Source: CAVPDA01 sp963702495
GTDB lineage: Bacteria; Pseudomonadota; Gammaproteobacteria; Burkholderiales; Rhodocyclaceae
Direction of reading: 5' to 3'
Assembly (NCBI GenBank): GCA_963702495.1
Contig: CAVPDA010000005.1
Span: 1-64,000, forward strand
Length of the DNA: 64,000 bases
Position numbers and translations under genes: made by a program. Of the stretch, positions 8,779 to 17,745 are shown piece by piece (position 1 is the stretch's first letter; every line of letters begins with the position of its first letter). The notes beneath the pieces were generated by a model. That model was not told the origin of the DNA and did not search any database. It was given only the letters and a program-made list of their open reading frames with translations.

Positions 8779-11700
8779 ATGCGTCGCCCGGCGGCCGTGC
8801 GCGCGCGCCATACTGACCAGCCCGATCGTGTTGGCCGGGTCCGGCTCGGACTGGCCGCCGTGCGAGCGCTGCGGCGGGCATCGAGCATCGGTCTGGCGGC
8901 GCTGGCGTTGGTCGGCGGGCCGATTGTGCCCGCTTGCGCTGCCGACCTGCCGGGACGCCCGTCCGTCCTGATCCTCAACTCCTACCACTGGGGATTCGCC
9001 TGGACCGATGTCCAGGTCGAAGGGATCACGGCGGAGCTTCGGGGCAGCGACTTGCAGCCCGAAGTATTCATCGAGAACATGGACGTACTGAGGCAGCCGG
9101 TTCCTTACGCCGACCACGTCCAGCTCGAATATCTGCAGCGGCGCTTCCGCTCGCAGCGCGTCGATTTGGTGATGACCACGGACGACGCGGCCCTTGCTTT
9201 CGCCGTCCGGCATCACGGGGAGCTGTTTCCGGGAACGCCCGTCGTCTTCAGCGACGCGGCGGAGGTCGATGTCGACAAGGTTGCACCGGAGATTGCCCTC
9301 ACCGGCGTGAAGGAACGGCTGGACGCCCGCGCCACGCTGGAACTGGCGCGGCGACTGCGCCCGCATGCCGCGCAGATCGTGGTTTTCGCCAATCGCGACG
9401 AGACGAGCTCCGGGACACGGCACGCGAGCGACGTCCTGAGCAGCTTGAAATTGGACATCCCGGTCCGGATCCATGAGGACCTCACGCTGGAGGAGATCGT
9501 CGCCACCGCCGCCGCTCTGTCGCCGCGGGACATCGACTTCCCGCTGGCCTTCGCCCGTGACCGGCGCGGCGTTTGGCGCAGCCACTCCGAAGTCATCGCC
9601 AGCATCGGTGCAGCATCGCCGGCATCGATGTTCGACATCACCAGCCACCGCGTGCACAGCGGCCTGACCCTCGGCGGCAGGGTCGAAGACGGCGCGGAAG
9701 CGGGCCGCATGGCCGCACGGATGGCGCTGCGCGTCCTCCACGGCGAGAACGCAAGGGCTATTCCGGTGGCGCAAGGGCCGCTCGCGTACCTCTTCAACCA
9801 CACCCAATTGCAGCGCCATGGGATTGCGGAATCCCAGCTTCCCGAGGGCAGCATCGTCGTCGGCAGACCACCCTCGCTGTACGAGCAATATCGCGCAGCC
9901 GTGTGGGGGACGGTGGCAGCGATGCTGAGCATGGGGCTGGCGATCGTTCTGCTATCCACCGCCATGCGGAAGCGTAGACGCGCGCAAGCGTCGTTGCGGG
10001 CTTCCAACACCCTTCTCGACGCCATCAGCCGTACCCAGTCCCTCTATATCTCCGGTGCGGCCACGCAGGTCGTGTTCGAGAGCATGCTCGGCGCGCTGCT
10101 CGACATCACCGAGAGCGAGTACGGCTTCATCGGCGAAGTTCTCCACGACGCCGACGCGACCCCCTACCTGCGCACCCATGCCATTACGAACATCGCCTGG
10201 AACGAGGAAACGCGGGCGTTCTATGCGCAGCATGCGCCGCAGGGACTGGAATTCCGCAACCTCACGACCCTCTTCGGCGCCGTAGTCACCTCGGCACAGG
10301 CCGTGATCTCCAACGACCCGGCGAGCGACCCGCGGCGCCACGGCACACCGCCCGGCCATCCCCCGCTGCGTTCCTTCATGGGCCTGCCCTTTTTTCGCGG
10401 CGACGAACTCGTCGGCATGGTGGGTGTAGCCAACCGCAAGGACGGTTACCGTGACGATACGGTGGCGCTCCTGGAGCCGCTTCTCAACAATTGCGCCAGC
10501 CTCACCCATGCCGTGCAGGAGAGCCGGCGGCGCTCCCGCGCCGAGGAAGCCCTGCGCCACAACGAGGAACGGCTCCGCCTGGCCCTGGTCGCAGGCAATC
10601 TGGGTTTCTACGACCTCGATCTTCGGACCGGAAAGGCGGAGGTCAGCGCCGAGTATGCCCACATGTTGGGTTTCGAACCCGACGAACTGAACCCGGACGC
10701 CGCGGGATGGATCGCGCGCCTTCACCCGGAAGATCGAGCGCTGGCCGAGGGTATGCTGCGGGAGTGTGTCGAGGGCATTCGTTCCGACTACCGTATGGAG
10801 TACCGGCTGCAGACAAAGGCCGGTTCCTGGACATGGATACTCTCGGTTGGCAAGGTCGTGGCGCGGGACGAACACGGTCAACCTGCACGCATGCTGGGCA
10901 CGCATGCCGACATCACCGCCCGCAAGCACTCCGAAGAGAGCCTGGAACTGATGCGGCTGTCGATGGAATACGCCTCCGATGCCATCTTCTGGATGAACCG
11001 GGACGGGAGCGTCGCCTACGTGAACGAGCAGGCATGCCGGTCGCTCGGCTATGAACGCGAAGAACTGCTGCGGCTGCATCTGTGGCAGATCGATCCCGAC
11101 ACTCCCGAGGCCAGGTGGCACGAAGCCTGGCCCAGGCTGGCCGAAACCGGATCGTTCCATGCCGAGACGCGGCATCGGCGCAAGGACGGGAGCGTGTTTC
11201 CGGTCGAGGTTTCGGCGAAGTTCATCACCTACGCCGGGCGGACCTACGAATTCGCCTTCGCGCGCGACATCTCCGGGCGCAAGCGCAGCGAGGCCGCGCT
11301 GCGCCGCAGCGAAGAGCGCCTGCGCCAGGCGATTTCGGTTTCGGGGATCGGCATTTTCGATCACGATCACCGCGCCGACACCATCTACTGGTCGCCGGAA
11401 GTGCGAAAGATCCTCGGCTGGGGACCGGATGAAGCGCGAGGCGTTGCGGCATTCCTCGGTCTGGTGCACCCCGAAGATCGCGAGGCCGTCGGTGCCGCCA
11501 TCCGGCGCGCCCAAGACCCGGCAGACGACGGTCTATATGACGCGGAGTACCGAATCGTGCGCGCCGACGGCGAGCTGCGGTGGTTGGCCGCGAAGGCGCA
11601 GACGTTGTTCGAAAGCGATCGCAGCAGGCACCGCCCGGTGCGCACGGTCGGTGCCCTCCTCGACCTGACCGCGCGCAAGCTGGCCGAGGAAGCGTCGCGC

Positions 11701-13224
11701 CGGAGCGAGGCGCGCTATCGCCTGCTGTTCGAAGCGAATCCGCATGCGATGTGGGTCTACGATCTGGCCTCGCTCGCGTTCCTCGCCGTCAACGATGCGG
11801 CCGTCGCACATTACGGCTACAGCCGCGACCAATTCCTCGCCATGACGATCAAGGACATCCGGCCGCCGGAAGACGTGTCGAAGCTCCTCTCCAACGTGGC
11901 ACAGGTCAGCGCCGGGATCGACCACGCGGGCGTCTGGCAACACCGACTCAAGGACGGCCGCATAATCGACGTCGAGGTCACGTCCCACACCCTGGAGTTC
12001 CTCGGCCGTCGGGCCGAGCTTGTCCTGGCGCTCGACGTCACCGAGCGGCTGCGCGCCGAGCGCGCGCTCAAGGCCAGCGAACACCGCTTTCGCGCCGTGG
12101 TTCAGAATGCCCAATCCATCATCTTCATTCTCGATCGCGACGGCCGCTTCATGCTGTCCGAAGGTCTTGCGCTCGCCAAGCTGGGTCTGGCACCAGGCGA
12201 GGTCGTCGGACGTCTGGCCATCGACATGTACCGCGACTACCCGTCGGTCGTCAACAGCATCGGCAAGGCACTCGCCGGCGAGCTGTCGCGGGGCGAAGAA
12301 GTGATCGGCGAGGTCGTCTTCGATACCGTCTACTCCCCCTACTACGACGCCGACGGGAGAATCAACGGCGTGATCGGTGTCGCCGTGGACATCACGGATC
12401 GCAGGCGCGCCGACGAGGCTCTGAAGGAACTCAATGCAACGCTCGAACTGCGGGTCGCGGAACTGGTGGCAAAGACGCGCGAGAAGGACCATTTGCTGAT
12501 TCAGCAGTCGCGCCTGGCCGCGATGGGCGAGATGATCGGAAATATCGCCCACCAGTGGCGCCAGCCGATCAACGCGCTCGCCCTTCTGCTCATGAACCTG
12601 AAGGACGCCCAGCAGTTCGGAGAGATGACCGACCAGTATCTGGCCTCGCAGATCGAGCGCGGCGACCAGTTGATCCGCAAGATGTCAACCACGATCGACG
12701 ATTTCCGAAACTTCTTCCGGCCCCACCGCGACAAGCAGGCTTTCCTGCTCAGCGCGGCGGTGCATGATGCCCTGTCGATCATCGAATCGGCCTACGAGCA
12801 GCATCGTATCGAGATCGCTGTGAGCATCCGAAAAGATGCCGCGGTGCTGGGGTTTCCGAACGAGTACACTCAGGTGCTGCTCAACCTCCTGTCGAATGCG
12901 AAGGAGGCGATCGAAGCCCGCAAGGTGGCCCGTGGCCGCGTGCAGATCGTCATCGACTGCGACGGCCGCGAGGCGCGCCTCACCGTGCGTGACAACGGCG
13001 GCGGCATACCGCCCGATGTCCTGCCGAAGATCTTCGATCCCTACTTCACGACCCGCGACGGCGGTACGGGGATCGGGCTGTACATGTCGAAGATGATCAT
13101 CGAGAGCAGCATGAAGGGCGGCATCGAGGCGCGCAACACCACGGACGGTGCCGAGTTCTCGGTGCTGACGCCGGTCATGCGCGGCGCAGCGGCTGCAATG
13201 GACACCGGTTTGGCGGACGCATAA
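8779..13224 (+). CDS. Giant sensor histidine kinase (periplasmic ABC-like sensor, GAF, multiple PAS)
   Basis: About 1481 residues from the ATG at 8779, which has AAGGAAA upstream and is followed by a signal sequence (hydrophobic SIGLAALALVGGPI ending at PACA-A). A periplasmic domain like ABC substrate-binding proteins (about 35-365, starting PSVLILNSYHWGF) is followed by a membrane segment (about 372-396). Then come GAF (about 415-580) and about five PAS/PAC units (about 594-1212). The kinase core has the H-box AHQWRQPIN (His1258), an N-box (LLNLLSNAKEAI) and G-boxes (DNGGGI, GGTGIGLYMSK). No receiver domain is attached, but two receiver proteins follow directly. An in-frame start at 8686 exists but would bury the signal peptide. 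The ligand is unknown; the sensor domain suggests a small solute. Confidence 0.9.
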   Translation: MRRPAAVRARHTDQPDRVGRVRLGLAAVRALRRASSIGLAALALVGGPIVPACAADLPGRPSVLILNSYHWGFAWTDVQVEGITAELRGSDLQPEVFIENMDVLRQPVPYADHVQLEYLQRRFRSQRVDLVMTTDDAALAFAVRHHGELFPGTPVVFSDAAEVDVDKVAPEIALTGVKERLDARATLELARRLRPHAAQIVVFANRDETSSGTRHASDVLSSLKLDIPVRIHEDLTLEEIVATAAALSPRDIDFPLAFARDRRGVWRSHSEVIASIGAASPASMFDITSHRVHSGLTLGGRVEDGAEAGRMAARMALRVLHGENARAIPVAQGPLAYLFNHTQLQRHGIAESQLPEGSIVVGRPPSLYEQYRAAVWGTVAAMLSMGLAIVLLSTAMRKRRRAQASLRASNTLLDAISRTQSLYISGAATQVVFESMLGALLDITESEYGFIGEVLHDADATPYLRTHAITNIAWNEETRAFYAQHAPQGLEFRNLTTLFGAVVTSAQAVISNDPASDPRRHGTPPGHPPLRSFMGLPFFRGDELVGMVGVANRKDGYRDDTVALLEPLLNNCASLTHAVQESRRRSRAEEALRHNEERLRLALVAGNLGFYDLDLRTGKAEVSAEYAHMLGFEPDELNPDAAGWIARLHPEDRALAEGMLRECVEGIRSDYRMEYRLQTKAGSWTWILSVGKVVARDEHGQPARMLGTHADITARKHSEESLELMRLSMEYASDAIFWMNRDGSVAYVNEQACRSLGYEREELLRLHLWQIDPDTPEARWHEAWPRLAETGSFHAETRHRRKDGSVFPVEVSAKFITYAGRTYEFAFARDISGRKRSEAALRRSEERLRQAISVSGIGIFDHDHRADTIYWSPEVRKILGWGPDEARGVAAFLGLVHPEDREAVGAAIRRAQDPADDGLYDAEYRIVRADGELRWLAAKAQTLFESDRSRHRPVRTVGALLDLTARKLAEEASRRSEARYRLLFEANPHAMWVYDLASLAFLAVNDAAVAHYGYSRDQFLAMTIKDIRPPEDVSKLLSNVAQVSAGIDHAGVWQHRLKDGRIIDVEVTSHTLEFLGRRAELVLALDVTERLRAERALKASEHRFRAVVQNAQSIIFILDRDGRFMLSEGLALAKLGLAPGEVVGRLAIDMYRDYPSVVNSIGKALAGELSRGEEVIGEVVFDTVYSPYYDADGRINGVIGVAVDITDRRRADEALKELNATLELRVAELVAKTREKDHLLIQQSRLAAMGEMIGNIAHQWRQPINALALLLMNLKDAQQFGEMTDQYLASQIERGDQLIRKMSTTIDDFRNFFRPHRDKQAFLLSAAVHDALSIIESAYEQHRIEIAVSIRKDAAVLGFPNEYTQVLLNLLSNAKEAIEARKVARGRVQIVIDCDGREARLTVRDNGGGIPPDVLPKIFDPYFTTRDGGTGIGLYMSKMIIESSMKGGIEARNTTDGAEFSVLTPVMRGAAAAMDTGLADA

Positions 13225-13244
13225 CACAAAGACGAGGACAAGAA

Positions 13245-14768
13245 ATGCAAGCGCCTGGATCGCTCCGCGCGGGCGGCGGACTCAACAACCTGGCAGTTCT
13301 CTACGTCGAAGATGACGAGGAGATCCGCGAGCAGCTCGCACAGTTTCTGCGCCGCCGCGTCGGCAAGCTCTATACCGCCGACAATGGCCGCTCCGGCCTC
13401 GAAGCCTACCATCGCTATCGACCGGACGTCGTCGTCAGCGACATCCGCATGCCGGAGATGGACGGTCTCGAAATGGCCGAGCGCATCAAGCGCACGTCGG
13501 CCCCGGCTCCGGTAATCCTCACCTCGGCGTTCAGCGACACCGATTACTTCCTCAAGGCGATCGACATCGGCATCGACAAGTACGTGCTGAAACCGATCAG
13601 GGTCGATGCGTTGGAGGCCGCCTTGAATCGCGTCGCCGACGCCTTGCAGGTGCAGAGCGAACTGCAGCTGGCGGCGAGCGTATTCCAGACGGTATCGGAG
13701 GCAATCCTGGTGGCCGACGCCAAGCGGCGCCTGATCGCGGTGAACCCGGCATTCGAACACATGACCGGATTCGGTCGCGGCGAAGCATTGGGCCGCGAGG
13801 TGGCCTTCCTGGATTCCGAGGAGGATGAAGCCCCCCCGTCCTGGCGCAGGCTGGCGGACATCGGTGCCGGCAGGAGCGAGGTCCTGGTGCGCCGCCGCGA
13901 CGGTCGAACATTCACAGGCTGGGTCACGGTCGATACCGTTCGCCGCCAGGATGGAACCGTCGCCTATGTCGTATTCGTGCTGACCGACATCAGCGAGCGC
14001 AAGGCTGCGGAAGAGGCGCTCAGGCGCATGAACGAGCTGCTCGAGGCGCGGGTGAGGGAACGCACGGCCAGTCTCGAACTGGCCAACCGTGAACTGGAGT
14101 CGTTCAGTTACTCGGTGTCGCACGACCTTGCGGCGCCGCTGCGCGGCATCGACGGCCTGTCCCGCATGCTCGAAGAGGATTGTGCAGACAGTCTCGACGA
14201 ACGTGGTCTCGACTATCTTCAGCGGATCCGAGCCGGTACGCGTCGCATGCAGCAGTTGATCGACGATCTGCTCTCCTTGGCACGCGTCTCCCGTGTCGAG
14301 ATGGCCCGTCGGCAGTGCTCGCTGTCGGATCTGGCGAACGGGATCCTCGACGAACTCCAGCAGCACCAGCCGGAACGGCTCGTGCAGATTGCCGTCGCGC
14401 CGGGTCTTACGGTCAGCGCCGACCCCAATCTCATGCACATCGTGCTCGACAATCTCCTGCGCAACGCCTGGAAATTCACCTCCAAGCACGAGACGGCGCG
14501 CATCGAAGTCGGGGTGCAGGAGAGCGGCGGACGTGCCATCTACTTTGTACGCGACGACGGCGCCGGCTTCGACGCGACCTATGCCGCCAAGCTGTTCTCG
14601 CCCTTCCAGCGCCTGCATCGGGTTGCCGACTTCGAGGGGAGCGGCATCGGCCTCGCCATCGTGGAGCGGATCATCGCGCGACACGGCGGATCGGTCTGGG
14701 CCGAGGGCGTGGTGGAACAGGGTGCCACGTTCTATTTCACGCTCGGCGCACACGCCGAGCCGCTCTGA
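13245..14768 (+). CDS. Hybrid response regulator: REC-PAS-histidine kinase
   Basis: A 507-residue cytoplasmic protein. The N-terminal receiver (residues about 15-125) has acidic pocket VEDDE and phosphoacceptor Asp66 in VVSDIRMP. A PAS domain (about 135-265) follows. Then a HisKA domain has His293 in YSVSHDLAAPLRG and an HATPase domain has NLLRNAWKF and GSGIGLAI. This kinase core is of the bacteriophytochrome-like type. The gene starts 20 bases after the giant kinase stop, so the two are surely cotranscribed. It probably takes phosphate from the giant kinase and relays or integrates a second signal from its PAS domain; this wiring is inferred. Confidence 0.9.
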   Translation: MQAPGSLRAGGGLNNLAVLYVEDDEEIREQLAQFLRRRVGKLYTADNGRSGLEAYHRYRPDVVVSDIRMPEMDGLEMAERIKRTSAPAPVILTSAFSDTDYFLKAIDIGIDKYVLKPIRVDALEAALNRVADALQVQSELQLAASVFQTVSEAILVADAKRRLIAVNPAFEHMTGFGRGEALGREVAFLDSEEDEAPPSWRRLADIGAGRSEVLVRRRDGRTFTGWVTVDTVRRQDGTVAYVVFVLTDISERKAAEEALRRMNELLEARVRERTASLELANRELESFSYSVSHDLAAPLRGIDGLSRMLEEDCADSLDERGLDYLQRIRAGTRRMQQLIDDLLSLARVSRVEMARRQCSLSDLANGILDELQQHQPERLVQIAVAPGLTVSADPNLMHIVLDNLLRNAWKFTSKHETARIEVGVQESGGRAIYFVRDDGAGFDATYAAKLFSPFQRLHRVADFEGSGIGLAIVERIIARHGGSVWAEGVVEQGATFYFTLGAHAEPL

Positions 14769-14874
14769 GCCGGGCGCAGGCCGGCGTGACGGCATGACGC
14801 GGAACGCCGACGGGAGCCGCAGCGCTACCCCGAGCGCACAGGACTGAACAGGGCGAGGCAAGCGAAATGATCGA

Positions 14875-16293
14875 TTGCGAACCGCCATCCGACCCCGGCG
14901 GCAACAGATTGCGCGCGGCGCAGCGACGGCGCAGCGACGGCGCAGCGACGGCACGCGGGCGCTCGCCGACGCCCGGGTGCTCTACGTTGACGATGACGCG
15001 GCGGTGCGCGATCAGCTCGCGCAGTTCCTGCGGCGCCGGGTCAGGGAACTGCACGTGGCGGACGACGGCGTGGCGGGGCTCGAATCGTTCAGGCGCAACC
15101 GACCGGACCTGGTGGTGACGGACATCCGCATGCCCGCTTTGGACGGCCTGAAGATGACACGCGAAATCAGAGCATTGAGCGAGGCCGTTCCGGTCGTCGT
15201 GACGACCGCGTACAGCGACGTCTCGGAACTGCTGCAGGCGATCGATCTCGGAATCGCGCGCTACGTTCTGAAGCCGATCGATACCGACGTCCTTCTCGAC
15301 GCGCTGGAGTATTGCGCCAGGATGGTACACGCCGAGCGCGGGTTTCGGCTGTCCCAGGCCGTCATCGATTCGGCATCCGAAGGCGTCGTGATCCTCGACC
15401 CGCAAGGCAGGATCGCGTCGCTCAATCCGGCATTCTGCGCCGTCACCGGCTTCGAGCGCACGGCCGTTCTGGGTGAGCACGTGTCGCTACTCCTCGATCC
15501 CGAAGAGAATGTGCTGTTCGAACGTCTGAGCGCGACAGCCGCCACGATGTGGCGTGGAGAGATTCGCATGCGCCGCGCCGACGGCGCGATGTTCTACGCC
15601 ATGGGTTCCGTCGATGCGGTGGTCGGACCTGCCGGAGCGATCGATTACCGCGTGCTCATGTTCTTCGATGTCACCGAGGCAAAGCGGGCGCGCGACGAAA
15701 TTCACTACCTTGCCCACTATGACACATTGACGGGATTGCCGAACCGCCGCCTCTTCGACGAACAGTTGCGCAAGGCATTGACCGCGGCGAAGGCCACGTC
15801 CGAGGAGATCGGTGTTCTCTTCCTCGACCTGGATCAGTTCAAAGCCGTCAACGACACTCACGGTCACGCCATCGGCGACCTGCTGCTGCGCGAGGTCGCA
15901 CGGCGGCTGCGCGGCGCCGTGCGCGAACACGACCTGGTGTCGCGCTGCAGCGGCGACGAGTTCGTCGTCCTGCTGCGGCAACTGCACGGCCGTCGCGAAG
16001 CATGGGCGATTGCGGAACGCGTGCGCGCCTCGATCGAAGCGCCGTTCGACATCGAGGCTCGCGCGCTCGCGGTCACCTGCAGCATCGGCCTCGCTCTCTG
16101 GCCGGGCGAAGCCCAAGAACCACAGGACCTGCTGCGGCTGGCGGACACCCTCATGTATCGCGCGAAGAAGGACGGCGGAAACCGCAGCTACGGCAACGAA
16201 ACGATCCAGGGCGCCGGCGCGATCTCCGTCCCGCCGGCAGGGCTAGCGGAGTCAGTCCCGGTCCCCGGCGTCAGTGCCGATCGCGACGGCTGA
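14875..16293 (+). CDS. Response-regulator diguanylate cyclase: REC-PAS-GGDEF (start disrupted by 11-bp repeats)
   Basis: The readable frame gives up to 472 residues: REC (VDDD pocket, phosphoacceptor Asp83 in VVTDIRMP), PAS (about 150-270), then a GGDEF domain that makes cyclic di-GMP. The signature is SGDEF (359-363), a variant with the first Gly replaced; an RxxD inhibitory site, REHD (350-353), is intact. The in-frame start is only a TTG at 14875. The best start, the ATG at 14867 with GCGAGG eight bases upstream, is out of frame because three 11-bp repeats (14917-14949) lie between it and the receiver. Losing one repeat would join that ATG to the domain. As written, expression may be off or weak. 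It is the likely output of the kinases just upstream. Confidence 0.85.
   Translation: MRTAIRPRRQQIARGAATAQRRRSDGTRALADARVLYVDDDAAVRDQLAQFLRRRVRELHVADDGVAGLESFRRNRPDLVVTDIRMPALDGLKMTREIRALSEAVPVVVTTAYSDVSELLQAIDLGIARYVLKPIDTDVLLDALEYCARMVHAERGFRLSQAVIDSASEGVVILDPQGRIASLNPAFCAVTGFERTAVLGEHVSLLLDPEENVLFERLSATAATMWRGEIRMRRADGAMFYAMGSVDAVVGPAGAIDYRVLMFFDVTEAKRARDEIHYLAHYDTLTGLPNRRLFDEQLRKALTAAKATSEEIGVLFLDLDQFKAVNDTHGHAIGDLLLREVARRLRGAVREHDLVSRCSGDEFVVLLRQLHGRREAWAIAERVRASIEAPFDIEARALAVTCSIGLALWPGEAQEPQDLLRLADTLMYRAKKDGGNRSYGNETIQGAGAISVPPAGLAESVPVPGVSADRDG
14917..14949 (+). repeat. Three tandem copies of an 11-bp unit within the 5' end of the diguanylate cyclase gene
   Basis: GGCGCAGCGAC occurs at 14917-14927, 14928-14938 and 14939-14949 without gaps. 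Eleven is not a multiple of three, so slippage changes the frame. With two copies, the ATG at 14867 reads straight into VLYVDDD of the receiver; with three or four it does not. This fits a phase-variable switch or an assembly slip. Confidence 0.92.
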
Positions 16294-16326
16294 AGCGCAC
16301 GCGATCCCGGCCCGCCCGGCGGCGCG

Positions 16327-17241
16327 TCAAGCGCCGTCGCCGCCGATGCAGGGCGTCTCGCTTGCCCTCTTCCGCAGCGCAGCCGCACGCGCCGCGTCGG
16401 CGGGGATGCCGTCGGCTCCGTTTTCGAAGATCTGAGCCAGGGAACGCATGGCGCCGCGATGGCCGCGGTCGGCCGCCGCGGTGAGCCAGCGCACGGCCTT
16501 GCCGGCATCGCGCCGAAAGCCGCCGGCGCCCTTCTCGTAGCGCAGCCCCAGTTCGTACTGGGCTTCGATGTCCCCGTCCTCGGCGCGCCTCATCAGCACG
16601 TCGCCCTGCTCGCGGTAGACTTCGAGTGCGCCCTCGCCCAGTTCGCGCGCCAACTCCAAGGCTTCCAGAGCGGCCGAGTGGCCCTGGGCAGCGGCGCGCT
16701 CCAGCCAGTCCCGGCCACGGTCCAGATCCTGGGTCTCGGCGCAGCCATTGCGATACATGCGGCCGAGGAGATATTGGGCGTGGGCGTCGCCCTGGTCGGC
16801 GGCATGGGCAAGCCAGCGCTCGGCTTGGCGGTCGTCCCGCGATACGCCTTCGCCTTTCAGGAACATCTCGCCCAGCTTTGCCTGCGCCGCGGCGTTGCCC
16901 TGCTCCGCCGCCCGGTTGCGCCAGAGCGCGGCCTGACGCAGGTCCCGCGGCACGCCCGTACCTGCCGCGTACAGATCCCCCACCGTCATCTGGGCGTAGG
17001 CATTGCCCGCCTCCGCTGCCCGGGACAGCCAGTGCGCCGCCTGCTGCTCGTCCCGCGGATAGCCGGCGTCGCCATGCAGATAGATGAGGCCCAGAAGGAG
17101 TTGGGCTCCTTCGTTGCCCGACTGCGCCAGGCTGGCGATTTCGACCGCCTCCTGGGGTGTGGTGGCGCCGGCAGGGAAGGCGCCGGCAAGAGCGGCCGCG
17201 ACGCCGAGCACGAGCATCAGAATCAGCCGCCGGACGGACAT
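16327..17241 (-). CDS. Secreted Sel1-repeat protein
   Basis: A 304-residue protein starting at MSVRRLILM with a clear signal peptide (LILMLVLGVAAALAGAFPAGA). The rest is at least six Sel1-type TPR units (pattern A..GN..AQ..LG.MY..G.GV..D..QA..W...AA), so it is a periplasmic or surface scaffold. Such proteins mediate protein contacts, for instance in signalling or envelope assembly. The start at 17241 lies just after the universal stress protein frame ends. A longer continuous frame reaching to 17727 is an artefact of the frameshift in that upstream gene. Convergent with the diguanylate cyclase, 33 bases away. Confidence 0.85.
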   Translation of the reverse strand: MSVRRLILMLVLGVAAALAGAFPAGATTPQEAVEIASLAQSGNEGAQLLLGLIYLHGDAGYPRDEQQAAHWLSRAAEAGNAYAQMTVGDLYAAGTGVPRDLRQAALWRNRAAEQGNAAAQAKLGEMFLKGEGVSRDDRQAERWLAHAADQGDAHAQYLLGRMYRNGCAETQDLDRGRDWLERAAAQGHSAALEALELARELGEGALEVYREQGDVLMRRAEDGDIEAQYELGLRYEKGAGGFRRDAGKAVRWLTAAADRGHRGAMRSLAQIFENGADGIPADAARAAALRKRASETPCIGGDGA

Positions 17242-17246
17242 GCGCG

Positions 17247-17727
17247 TCAGAACGATGCGGACAACGCGTTGACCAGCCGTCCGGCCAGGCTCGGCCGCCC
17301 CACCTGCACCGTGAGCACATCGAAGGGCAGCTTGGCGCTGCCGCCGAAGGCGGATGCGCCGGGCTGCTGCAGGATCCGGGGTGCGTGGGAACCCACCAGC
17401 ACCAGGTCCGGCTGCCAGACCTTGGCGATTTCCACCATCGCCCGCTCCGTCGAACGCGGCAACGACCACCGCTTCGGCCCCGCCGGCGCCGATCGTCGCG
17501 ATGATGCTGTCGAGCTTGCTCTTGACGTCGCGGACGATGGCATCGCGCATCTGCTGCGGCGTGCGGAACGGCACGTGGTCGCATTCGAAGCCGGGGGCGT
17601 AATCGACGATCACCGACAAGGCCAGCGCGGCGTTGTACATGCGCGCCAGTTGCAGCCCGCGGCGGGCGACGGATTCACCATTCTCGGTCAGGTCGATGAG
17701 GCTGAGGATGCGGCGGTAGGATCGCAT
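17247..17727 (-). pseudogene. Universal stress protein (UspA family), frameshifted
   Basis: The N-terminal half reads in one frame (MRSYRRILSLIDLTENGESV through EAVVVAAFD). The C-terminal half continues in another (VEIAKVWQPDLVLVGSHAPR through LPFDVLTVQV), with the family's VGSHA nucleotide-binding part. The break is at about 17447 (CTCCGTC on the plus strand); removing one base from the CC pair gives a continuous protein of about 159 residues. The span is 3n+1 long, consistent with one inserted base. It is either a recent null mutation or a sequencing error. UspA proteins bind ATP and help stress survival. It sits between the SulP transporter and the Sel1 gene on the same strand, probably one transcript. 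Confidence 0.8.
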
Positions 17728-17745
17728 GGAGATTCTCCTGTTCTG

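Noticed and set aside
13041..14954. 637-codon open frame on the minus strand
   Set aside because: It is a shadow of the REC-PAS-kinase gene, which has all expected motifs on the plus strand.
16320..16336. CGGCGC-GTCAA-GCGCCG hairpin between convergent genes
   Set aside because: It overlaps the Sel1 stop codon and has no T-run, so a terminator call is not supported.
16327..17727. A single 466-residue UspA-Sel1 fusion
   Set aside because: The continuous frame arises from a frameshift in usp. The Sel1 part has its own start and signal peptide at 17241.
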